From Isoetes engelmannii (Eukaryota > Streptophyta > Lycopodiopsida > Isoetales > Isoetaceae): a DNA stretch of 24,085 bases. The notes under the pieces were generated by a model. The model saw only the letters and a list, made by a program, of their open reading frames with translations. It searched no databases and had not been told where the DNA came from. Position 1 is the first letter of the stretch. Each line of letters begins with the position of its first letter. This document shows, in pieces, positions 9,378-17,255 of the stretch. The DNA lies in assembly GCA_011763485.2 (NCBI GenBank), contig JAANSK020237740.1, positions 1 through 24,085 on the forward strand, in the 5' to 3' direction. The translations under genes and the position numbers were made by a program.

Positions 9378-10414
9378 TTGGACCTTGCATCCTTGAACAC
9401 AAGGGTTAATCAAAGCTTAATCCGCGAGCTTGACACATCAGAATATCTCCGCCAAGGCACACGAACATGGCAATTATACCTTGAGGAACATTATGAGGAG
9501 GAGATAGAGTGGAATGAAGAGGAAGAACACACATTGGCGGAACGATTGGAAAAAAAAATCCAAGTAGGAGAAGCAACAAGGAGAAGGGCAACAGAGCCAA
9601 CCTTGGGGATAACAACCCTGACCTCGGTAATTGTTGAAGGTGAGGAATACCTTTTCGCCAATGACATCCTACAGCTCTCATATTGTATTGAAGAAGCAAC
9701 TTCTCCATATGTGACTTTCATAGAGAAGTAGCAGAGCGGCAGTCTTACACCGGAGAAACAATATCGGATCTCATAGCCTATCAAAGCATTCGGCATCAAG
9801 TGGAGCAGGAACCCATCATTTTAGATGAAGAATTCCTAGCAATCCAGGCTAATTTATACAAGTCAGGAAAAAAGCCAAGAACAACACTTCCCTTGGAAGC
9901 AGAGCTGAACAGAAGAACGAAGAAGGGAGTCATCCTTGATAGTGCCTCGTGCAGAGGGGCCATGACGATTTATTAGCTATGGAAACATGCGGGAGTGTGG
10001 CAAGGAGGGGAGCAGCAGGAAAAAGAAGGGCCAAGAATGGAAAAGGCACTTCGGTATTACCTACCGACCCTAACCCAAGGGCAAATACATAAAGAGTGCA
10101 GCCCAAGAGGGGAGGAAGCTGTAGTATTGCTGACTGCACTAATGGGCTTCGGGTGGCATGCCAAGACAAGGGAAAACACCGATCATGTCATTCTGATCAA
10201 GCTATCAATAGCTCTCTATTACTTGGATTTTTCTCGGAGTCACTTAGGGGATGCATCTATAGTGATAGTGGCAGCAACAGCACCAGAACTTTCAGTTCCT
10301 CAGCTAGCTGCAGCCTTGAAGCGAGGTTCAACAAGCAATATACAAAGGAACATCAGAGGAGGTTCGAAGCTTAGGGATGTCCAAGAATACACCAATTCCA
10401 GGCGACAACGATGA
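9378..10414 (+). pseudogene. Broken coding-like block, Glu-rich, unrecognised
   Basis: Three consecutive open stretches in changing forward frames: 9378-9731 (about 117 residues, very acidic, with EEEIEWNEEEEHTLAERLEK), about 9690-9975 (EVAERQSYTGETISDLIAYQ ... RGAMTIY then TAG), and 9995-10414 (about 139 residues, including LRYYLPTLTQGQIHKECSPR and a hydrophobic ALYYLDF segment). They look like one ORF of about 340 residues split by frameshifts. None starts at a convincing ATG. I recognise no domain. Composition (charged, helical, no enzyme motif) would suit a structural or Gag-like protein of a retroelement, and the acidic bias recalls the 4.1-kb ORF, but that link is inference. Confidence 0.35.
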
Positions 10415-10740
10415 CATTGAACCCCCACCCTCTATTGTTTTCTTTTCTCTTGTAATTTTACAATTGCATATTATATGTGAAAAAGGTTTTATAACCTTAA
10501 TTAATGTATTATCTTGTAACTTATGCTCTACTACATATGAAGGTCAATTGCTATTATTGTAATCCAAGATAATTTGCCTTTATAAATTGCAATAATTCTC
10601 ATAGCAACTCACCTTAGTATATTACAATACATAACAAACAAGGCCGAACTAATGTTTTGCAGCTAGAAACTTACGAACTCTGGGAAGCCAAGACTAACCT
10701 TCGAACTGGTAGCCAAGGAATCTCTTTGGCAGAGAGCAAG
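10415..10740. other. AT-rich spacer
   Basis: No gene seen. The stretch is T-rich at its start (about 10435-10460), as a 3' untranslated region might be, and contains several TAATTTT/AATAAT motifs. Confidence 0.3.
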
Positions 10741-10745
10741 AGCAA

Positions 10746-11133
10746 GTGGACTTAACGCCAGCAGAAATCAATCGCTGCTTGGTGATGATGGGTAGACAGA
10801 TGGGGGGACTTGTCAACTTGGTGACACCCATAAGATGGAGGAGCAGCATGTCGTCAATCAAGCAGGGCAGCAAGCTGCCAACCAACTGGAGTAATAGGTG
10901 GCACCTAGAGCACATGGGCACATGGGCATAAGAAGATGAGAAGAAGAAGTAGAAGATCTCACAACTCCTCTAGTACAAGCTCTAGTAACAGCTCTAGCAG
11001 CAGTTCGAATAGTAGCTGGGACACGGCATCTGACAACTTGCATGGCAGATCTAAGAATCTCCGTGTATTGCATCGCATTGGAGGAAGGCGGCTCTGTAGA
11101 ACATTTTGCCAACACAATCGAAGAAAACATGAT
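10746..11133 (+). pseudogene. Coding-like stretch with Ser/Asn-rich run
   Basis: Two forward frames are open in turn: 10746-10931 (QVDLTPAEINRCLVMMGRQM...) and 10936-11136, which begins MRRRSRRSHNSSSTSSSNSS. The serine run comes from an AGC/TCT-rich simple stretch at 10965-11020. A third frame over the same run is open as well (DLTTPLVQALVTALAAVRIV...), so low complexity inflates open frames here. I recognise nothing. It may be the continuation of the block at 9378-10414. Confidence 0.2.
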
Positions 11134-11161
11134 TAGCATTTGAAGCAGTTGCTTACCTTTC

Positions 11162-11416
11162 AGTAAGAAGTTCGAATTTGTCCCGATTGATCCAGTGCAT
11201 TGAACAGGAAAATGTGGTCTGATGGAGAGAGTTGCAACATCAACCGTTCTCGGAGCTCACGGAGCTGATTTAAGAGACCTGTTATGCTAACCACAAAATT
11301 TGTGGGTTGGGTTCGCCATGTCATGATTGATGAGGCCTTCTTCGCTTTGGCTGTCAATTTGGTTAGGTCGGCCAAAATAACCCCTTCGGTTTCGCTGCAG
11401 AGTCTCACAAGCCTAT
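11162..11416 (-). pseudogene. Possible minus-strand coding fragment
   Basis: The minus strand reads an open stretch of about 80 residues ending LNQLRELRERLMLQLSPSDH...RTSY and a stop, framed by a TTATAG acceptor-like site near 11417. The Leu/Arg heptad-like region is protein-like, but there is no family match that I know and no partner exon. It could equally be chance. Confidence 0.2.
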
Positions 11417-11960
11417 AAGCTTGATGCGGTCTCCTTTACCTTGATTTATGCGGTCTGGGCAGGCCAGGGCAGGCCAGGGCAATCAAGACACAGGCCCTTG
11501 AAACCATGCTGTTGTGTAGACTGGATAGAATGCTCCTATATATGCTCTAGAGCTCCAGATGGAGGAATCCTCCTAATTTGTTGAGCCAAAAACCCCCCGA
11601 CCTGATGCTAATAGTGAATCTTGATGTTCTTGTATTTGATGCTAACATCAAATCATGATGCTCCTGTGTCTGTGCAGTGGTTTTGACACTAAGTCCGATT
11701 AGGCTTGGGCCCTGATTAGGCTTAGGCCTAGCACCTGGAGCACCGCCTAGCATCTGAGAAGGGTTTATATGGCACAATGATTTTTCTGGTGCAATGGCAA
11801 GAATAATTGTTCTAAGATATATAAAAATCTAGATTTGTTATGTGGTTGAAATTGTGAAGTTAAAATAAACGTTCTAACTATAACTATTGTCTAGTAGAAG
11901 CATGGTTAAATCCGTATCTGCGTGCAACTTCCTAAGTCTATAAAAATACAAGGTACAACT
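11417..11960. other. No gene seen
   Basis: Contains a tiny tandem repeat (GGCAGGCCAG units at 11459-11480), repeated GATGCTAA and GATTAGGCTT words at 11600-11730, and AT-rich sequence. No frame is convincing. Confidence 0.3.
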
Positions 11961-12400
11961 AAAAACATTTCAATAAGAGGATATTAGTTTATAAAATCAC
12001 AAAGGGAGGATTGTTGGCAGAAAGGGATGTAATTATTAGTTGCGAGAAAAAGGGTACGAAAATGGGCATACAAAAATGCGTTATAAATGGAGAAATTTTT
12101 CAAATAAAAGGACATTAAACTACAAAATTACAAAGTGAACTGTTGCCAGAAAATGGGTATGAACATTGGTTGCAAGAAATGGGGTACGAATGAAAATGGG
12201 GTACAAATGAAGAAATTTTCAAGTAGGAAGATACTAATCTACAAAACCACAAAGGAGGGATTGTTGTTAGAAAGCGGCATGAACATTAGTTGTGAGAAAT
12301 GGAGTATGAACATTCCATATGGCAATGAGGTATATACAAAAAAAATTACAAATAAGAGGATATTAATCTACAAAATCACAAAGGTGGGATTGTGGCCAAA
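11960..12400. repeat. Four-copy diverged tandem repeat, 119-131 bp unit
   Basis: Units with the core AATAAGAGGATATTAATCTA then CAAAATCACAAAGG..GGATTGTTG begin at 11972, 12103, 12222 and 12351. Each also carries ATGAACATTAGTTG and GAGAAATGGRGTA. Copies differ by 15-25 percent. The 112-residue frame across this region (12135-12473) is just the repeat read in phase. Confidence 0.8.
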
Positions 12401-12659
12401 TATCTTGTGTACGAAAATCACTTCTATTCTTAGAAAGTGGGGATTTTCAGGGGTTTTTTATGGTGCATTTTAAGGAGGATATGGGCATCATTTTCGATGT
12501 GGTCTTCTTTGTATATAGTAGTTTTCATCTAGCGCCATTTGGCTTTGTCCATACTAGTTTTCATCCGCCCTTTGCTGCATCTGGCTCTGTTCTTTGGACC
12601 CATGCTATTGCCTATGATTCTCTATGTTTCAGCGTTGATGAGTGTAGTGCCATTGATTG

Positions 12660-12993
12660 ACAAAATGCAAGAGAAATGCCATGGAAATGAGATACACAGA
12701 GAGGACCCAAAAGAATTGTGGCATTTATTCGTGAAAAATCAAGGAATCTCTGCACGGAACCAAGGCTGGATAGGGAAAATCATTGCAAATCTATATCTTT
12801 GTCAGACCATGAATTTGTAAGGAAGATGAAGCAAAGAAAGGGGGTAATTCCAGTTGATCTTGATGATGAAAGCTCAGAAGACCAAGAGCTTGATCTGGAT
12901 GAATGGGAAGCAGGAATAGCTTTGAATATGCCAAGGCTAAAACTTGACGGAGTGGAATCCCATACAAAAAAAGATAAATACAACGAGGTTTAA
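12660..12993 (+). pseudogene. Possible coding remnant, acidic, unrecognised
   Basis: A forward frame open to 12993 includes FIREKSRNLCTEPRLDREN, KSISLSDHEFVRKMKQRKG, then an acidic stretch with DLDDESSEDQELDLDEWEAG. A second forward frame is open over the first half (to 12820), compatible with a frameshift near 12720. No family is recognised and no start is convincing. Nearby repeats and relics favour a mobile-element fragment. Confidence 0.25.
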
Positions 12994-13230
12994 AGAATTC
13001 TTGGCAGTCCAAAAACAAAAAAATGGAGTAAAGTCAAAGTAAATGCGAAGACAGAATTGGCAAGGGGGATTCACCGTTTTTTACGTATAAACCATGTGCA
13101 TGCACGGGAGGGGTGTTTTTTTGACCCAATTCCGTACATATACGGTCGGTAGGGGGTCCTTTTTTAGGTTATTTTGGGACTAGCCTAGGTAAATTTTATT
13201 CTGAAGGGGTCAAAACTAGCTTTCAAAAAT
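12994..13230. other. No gene seen
   Basis: Contains G- and T-runs and CGTATATGTACGG-like palindromic words near 13130. Probably the outer part of the hairpin repeat that follows. Confidence 0.3.
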
Positions 13231-13312
13231 CCGTATACAAGGGGGTTTTTTGCTACCCCTTGCACGCAGATGGCGTACCCCCCTTATACATGAGTGAATC
13301 CCTCGGGAGAAT
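13231..13312. repeat. Hairpin-bearing dispersed repeat, copy 1
   Basis: CCGTATACAAGGGGG (13231-13245) can pair with CCCCCCTTATAC (13278-13289). Between them sits ACCCCTTGCACGCA. The same arrangement, with 14 bases identical in the loop, occurs at 21850-21932, where it interrupts a coding relic. The size and strong hairpin suggest a small mobile repeat. Confidence 0.5.
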
Positions 13313-13880
13313 TGGATGATCCAATACAGAATTCAAGGCCAAGGGAGACATTGGGCAGATTCATACCTATATTTATACAAACAAGTGAAGAGCAATTCGG
13401 GCATATTGGCGCATGCCTCCCATCGAACTGGCAGTGCTCAGGGGTTTATAAGTCTTTCACGTAGAACCTCCTTCATAGTCAATCACAGCCCTCTCCCATA
13501 GTCAAATCGCAGCCTTCAATCGATCTTCCTCCTGAAATATCGACCTTACAATTGAAATATGCGCAAAATATTCTATTTTCGCTCCACCATCCCTAGGATT
13601 TGCCCTTTGAACAACCCAAAAATAGTAGGAGCAAATTGAAATTATTTGTGAATACCGGACGATTTTTGCAAACACTGGGTATTTTTTAGACTTTTCCTAT
13701 TATTAAACCACAGGTGTGTTAAGTTGCAATAAGTTGTAGGCTAAGATGTTTCTTTTATATTGTCTAAACTTATGGAACTCATCCATCAAGTCTTAACATG
13801 TGTGGTATATATATATTCAGTCTATTCATCATCACATCATAAATACATTCTACTTCACTTAATTTACAGCTCACATGAAA
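13313..13880. other. No gene seen
   Basis: Mixed-composition DNA without a convincing frame. A short duplicated word pair (ATAGTCAATCACAGCCCTC and ATAGTCAAATCGCAGCCTTC, 13475-13520) is the only structure I notice. Confidence 0.3.
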
Positions 13881-14040
13881 GCCAATTCTAATTCTATGCT
13901 AGGAGTCACTTAATTTTGGAAGCCAATTCTGATTCTATGCTTTGCTATGGATAAGCCAATTCTGATTCTATGCTAGGAGTCACTTAATTTTACAGATCAT
14001 ATGGAAGCCAATTCTGATTCTATGCTCTGCTATGTGATTA
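13881..14040. repeat. Tandem repeat with core GCCAATTCTGATTCTATGCT
   Basis: The 20-bp core occurs at 13881 (one mismatch), 13922, 13955 and 14007. Alternate copies are followed by AGGAGTCACTTAATTTT or by YTGCTATG, so the higher-order unit is about 74-85 bp, present twice. Confidence 0.85.
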
Positions 14041-14050
14041 TCCATTACAT

Positions 14051-14122
14051 ATGGCAGATTTAAGGTCTCTACCACAAGATCATGTAATGGCAGATTTAAG
14101 GTCTCTACCACAAGATCAGTTG
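14051..14122. repeat. 36-bp tandem duplication within the tRNA-like array
   Basis: ATGGCAGATTTAAGGTCTCT followed by ACCACAAGATCA occurs at 14051 and 14087. The copies are identical over 32 bases, so the duplication is recent. On the minus strand each copy resembles the A-box side of a tRNA-derived unit (GTGGTAGAGACC). Confidence 0.85.
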
Positions 14123-14244
14123 ATCGTACTTGAACCCATGACCTCATGGCAATAGAATTTTAAGATCCCCATACTAAACCGATATTGGCCAAATTTGAAC
14201 CCCTGACCTCGGGTGTGGCGGTTTAAGGTCCTGCCATTAGACCA
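14051..14244 (-). mobile_element. tRNA-like tandem units (possible SINE head)
   Basis: On the minus strand, TGGTCTAATGGCAGGAC (from 14244) resembles an A box and GAGGTCAGGGGTTCAAAT (B box at 14193-14201) follows at tRNA-like spacing. A second unit has TTTAGTATGGGG (from 14178) and GAGGTCATGGGTTCAAGT (B box at 14128-14136). Two more A-box-like copies follow from the 36-bp duplication. None folds into a clean cloverleaf by eye, so these are tRNA-derived relics rather than tRNA genes. Confidence 0.4.
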
Positions 14245-14803
14245 TTTTCCAAAGGCCACACATCATATATTTGATCCACGCTCTACGAACTCTAAAACTA
14301 AACCCAAAATCCAAAAGCTTGCCATTTCTTTCTTTAACGAATCATTTAGTAATGACTTCTCTTTTGTGTGCTCAACAACCCTATCAGTATTCACGGGCAA
14401 CTTCAATTCCTACATGCCCTACCAGTATTTAGGAGCAACTCCAATTCTTGCATAATTTCAGTTAACACGGGAAAGATGGATGTCATGACTATGCATCAAG
14501 CAGAGTAACTTCAAAGATGGCGATACTTCCACTAAAAATCTATTATACTACCCATTTTACACATCGGAATCAATTCTATTGCACCTGCTGAAATATATTG
14601 CTCTGAACCCATTCCATGCATCCGTGAATAATGCTCAACCTCATTGGACACACATTTCTAGTTGCATTAACATTGCAATTTAAACTTTGATTTATGACTA
14701 ACAGTTGAAATAGACCTCGTTTTCTTTGAAATACAAATGGAACAAAAAGTTTTGTGGTTTTAAGTCTCTTTTTGGAATTTGTTTAACCCTTCGTAATGCA
14801 TGG
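14245..14803. other. No gene seen
   Basis: Unremarkable AT-rich sequence. An 80-residue open frame at 14213-14455 overlaps the tRNA-like repeat and lacks protein-like support. Confidence 0.3.
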
Positions 14804-14813
14804 TTAGATGCAA

Positions 14814-15476
14814 GGGAAAATTACCTAAATGCCCCTATAGTTTGAGTATATTACCAAAATGCCCTTTGTATTTTGATTATTTCTTTAAATGCCCTTGGTC
14901 AACATAATACAACCACATCCTAGCGTATTTACCTAAATGCCCTCCAAATATTAATGAATTTACCAAAATGCCCATGCTTCACGCAGATTTCAATAACAAT
15001 ACTTGCAACTCGATGTCGAACAAAGAAACGCCCAATAGAAAAAGTTCATTTTTTTGCAAATTCATGTTCTAAAGCATTAAGTGGAAGGCTGATTTTCCTT
15101 CCAATAGTGGCTAGATAGATTGCAATTTCTCCATGTTTCACCCATCTGAGAGCAACAATTTGCCCTAGCATTGATCCCATCGATCACATCCCTAACACAA
15201 GCTGCTCACCCCCCCCCCTCCAAAAAAAAGAAAAAAGAAAAAAAAGAAACATCCAATTTGTTGGAGGGAAATTCTTTTGTTGGTGCTTGAAAACCACAAC
15301 ATCCATATTTGAGAAAGGGTATTTTAGGTAAATACCCTAAGATTCTAAGGGCATTTAGGTAAATATGCTAAAAGACGATTGCATTTTGTTGACCAGGGGC
15401 ATTTGGGGAAATAATCAAAATACTAGGGGCATTTCGGTAATATACACAAACTATAGGGGCATTTAGGTAATTTTCC
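14814..15476. mobile_element. Mutator-like MITE with long inverted repeats
   Basis: The ends, GGGAAAATTACCTAAATGCC on the left and the reverse complement of the right end starting GGAAAATTACC, form inverted repeats of about 165 bp at roughly 80 percent identity. TTAGATGCAA flanks both sides (14804-14813 and 15477-15486), a 10-bp target duplication. Long inverted repeats with a 9-11-bp duplication are the hallmark of Mutator-like elements. Within each arm a TTACCWAAATGCCC motif recurs about every 30 bp (left arm at 14821, 14851, 14881, 14929 and 14960). The ~320-bp centre has no frame but holds a C-run and an A/G-rich run near 15209-15248. It is non-autonomous. Confidence 0.85.
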
Positions 15477-15486
15477 TTAGATGCAA

Positions 15487-15924
15487 TTACTCCATAATTA
15501 CACATGTAAAAATTATAACATGGAATGATATTTTATGTAAAATGTTAGTTGTAAACTACTCTATTTCAACGTAATTGCACCCCAACTATACATTAAGCTT
15601 GGTAATTGATGAGGAAGGGGGTTTTATGCCCTCTAAAACCACAAGGTGGCCACCAAGTGCAAGGCAAACAACCCCGCTGCCCATCAATTACCTAGTACAT
15701 AAAATTATTGTTTGACTGCTGCCCATCAATTACCTAGTACATAAAATTATTGTTTGACTGCGTATGAAAACTACGATAAGATTTTTAATCTAAAATGCAA
15801 TACAGGAATTGAAGTTTCTATTAAAGATATGTGACACAATCCTGGGCGTAGCAAAGAATCTTCTGCTGTCTCAACCGACCAAATTAAGAAAAGTTCATTC
15901 TTTTGCTGATGCATGAATAATCAA
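15487..15924. other. Spacer with a recent duplication
   Basis: No gene seen. It holds the 42-bp tandem duplication listed separately. The right part is probably the 3' flank of the minus-strand gene at 15925-16464. Confidence 0.3.
15676..15759. repeat. Perfect 42-bp tandem duplication
   Basis: GCTGCCCATCAATTACCTAG and the bases that follow, to TTTGACT, occur twice in direct succession (start 15676 and 15718) with no differences seen, indicating a recent event. Confidence 0.95.
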
Positions 15925-16464
15925 CTATAAACCCCTGTCTATCCTTGGATGATTCATAAGATAATGCACGTATTCTCCGTAACTTTCCTGCCTAAAGCTT
16001 GCACTGTTACACACTTTTCCTTTATTAACCAGAGAATCTACTACATCATTCTCAGACCTGCACTTGCAGCCCAGCAATCTCCACCTTTTCCCGTCCTTTG
16101 TTGCCTCTTCAGAAATTTCTGAAGATCTGAAAGACCCGGAAATACTTCGTCTAAATCTCTTGGATATATTTGCAGCTTTGATGCCTAGCATTTCGCCTAA
16201 GGTGATGGTTTTTCTTTCAAATAAACTGGACCTGAAAGACTGCAGAGCCTTGAATTAGCAACATGCATATTAGGCTCAATGAACTAGAAAACAAAACTAA
16301 TAACATACCTCTGTTTCAAAGCTGGTACAAGATTGTGTTGAAAAACTAACAGACATGATTGAATGGTCTTCGTGTGCAGAAGAATTGAGCACGTTGATCT
16401 GAAGATCGAGATGGCAACCGGGCACAGAAGGGGTCTCAAATATTTCCACATTATTCTGCTGCAT
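15925..16464 (-). CDS. Small two-exon gene of unknown function
   Basis: Modelled exons are 16464-16309 and 16239-15925. The donor is GAG/GTATG, the acceptor CTGCAG/TCT, the intron 69 nt, and the phase 0, giving 156 aa. The protein starts MQQNNVEIFETPSVPGCHLD. The second exon holds a conserved-looking basic segment, LFERKTITLGEMLGIKAANI followed by an Arg/Ser-rich stretch, then RWRLLGCKC and a short C-terminal region with YGEYVHYL. No signal peptide or membrane segment. I recognise no family. Its introns and spacing resemble those of the transporter just upstream on the same strand. A 7-codon upstream ORF (16607-16584) precedes the start. Further exons upstream cannot be excluded; an open frame runs back to 16593 without an ATG. 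Confidence 0.45.
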
Positions 16465-16646
16465 AGTTTTACCTAAACTACGAATCTTTGCAAATGAAAA
16501 CGGGAGAATGAAGGGCCAATCTGAGCACCTTTTTATTCTTAGAAGAAGACCTGAGTACCTTAGAAAGAATGTGGTTCGAGGTCTCAAGCACACCGCCTAA
16601 GAGGCATAGAAGGCGGGCAGATCACCAACAGTTCCAATTTCTGACA

Positions 16647-16656
16647 GCCACGTGGC
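16647..16656. promoter_or_regulatory. Palindromic G-box
   Basis: GCCACGTGGC is a perfect G-box, bound in plants by bZIP and bHLH factors in light and stress responses. It lies about 180 bp before the ATG of the small minus-strand gene and about 80 bp downstream of a TATA-like TATTTATATA (minus strand, 16737-16748), so it may fall in the promoter or the leader. Confidence 0.45.
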
Positions 16657-17255
16657 CAATAATTTCTGGCACACATCTCTAGTGACAGATGATTAGAACG
16701 GTCGGAAATGACCCAGTCAATTTGCCAAAAACAGCGATATATAAATACAAGCTAAACGAGCCTTACAAGTAAATTGAAAAGTTATGACACAGTCTTGCAT
16801 TTGACAATACCAAAAATTTACATCTGGAGAGCCGCATCACATATATTGCCTATTAAAGACAATGTTAATCTACCCACCAACTAAACCTTTGACTATGCAA
16901 CATATCTTGGTTATCAAAGCCATCCAAGCCTTTTTAGTAAAGCTTACACATGGTACATTGTGCTGTACACCAGGAACTTCAGAATGTGAGCACCAACTAG
17001 AACTTTAGTTGCACCATCTGGCTATTTCGAGTATTTGTATGATAAAGCTGATACTCTTTCTGACATGGAAGAATTACCACATGTCAAGTACAAAGCAGTC
17101 AACCATAGCATCTGCCCAATTCTTTCAATAATGCAATTACAAAGACATCCACCACCAACACTTTGGGGCTCTCCAAGCACAGCAATTACAAAGACATCCA
17201 CTACCAACAATTTATAGCTCTCCAAGCACAGTTCCAATGCAAGGGGTCACAAGAA
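16657..17255. other. Intergenic region and transporter 3' UTR
   Basis: No gene seen. The left part carries the TATA-like sequence for the small gene, and the right part should hold the 3' UTR of the transporter, which includes a 49-bp duplication (17133-17231). No canonical AATAAA was identified on the minus strand. Confidence 0.4.
17133..17231. repeat. 49-bp tandem duplication in the transporter 3' UTR
   Basis: GCAATTACAAAGACATCCA begins both units (17133 and 17182), and both end CTCTCCAAGCACAG. They differ at a few positions. The unit lies 25 bp past the transporter stop codon and so is probably transcribed. Confidence 0.85.

Noticed and set aside
10936-11136. Serine-rich ORF as a possible RS-type protein
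   Set aside because: The run comes from an AGC/TCT-rich simple stretch that leaves several frames open at once.
12135-12473. 112-residue open frame with internally repeated peptide segments
   Set aside because: It is the four-copy tandem repeat read in phase; copies outside the frame show no coding constraint.
14051-14244. Functional tRNA gene
   Set aside because: A and B box-like words are present but no clean cloverleaf or anticodon arm can be drawn.
11186-15486. CRISPR array or prokaryotic operon
   Set aside because: Repeats are few, diverged and directly tandem without unique spacers; spliced genes and LTR signals make the DNA eukaryotic.
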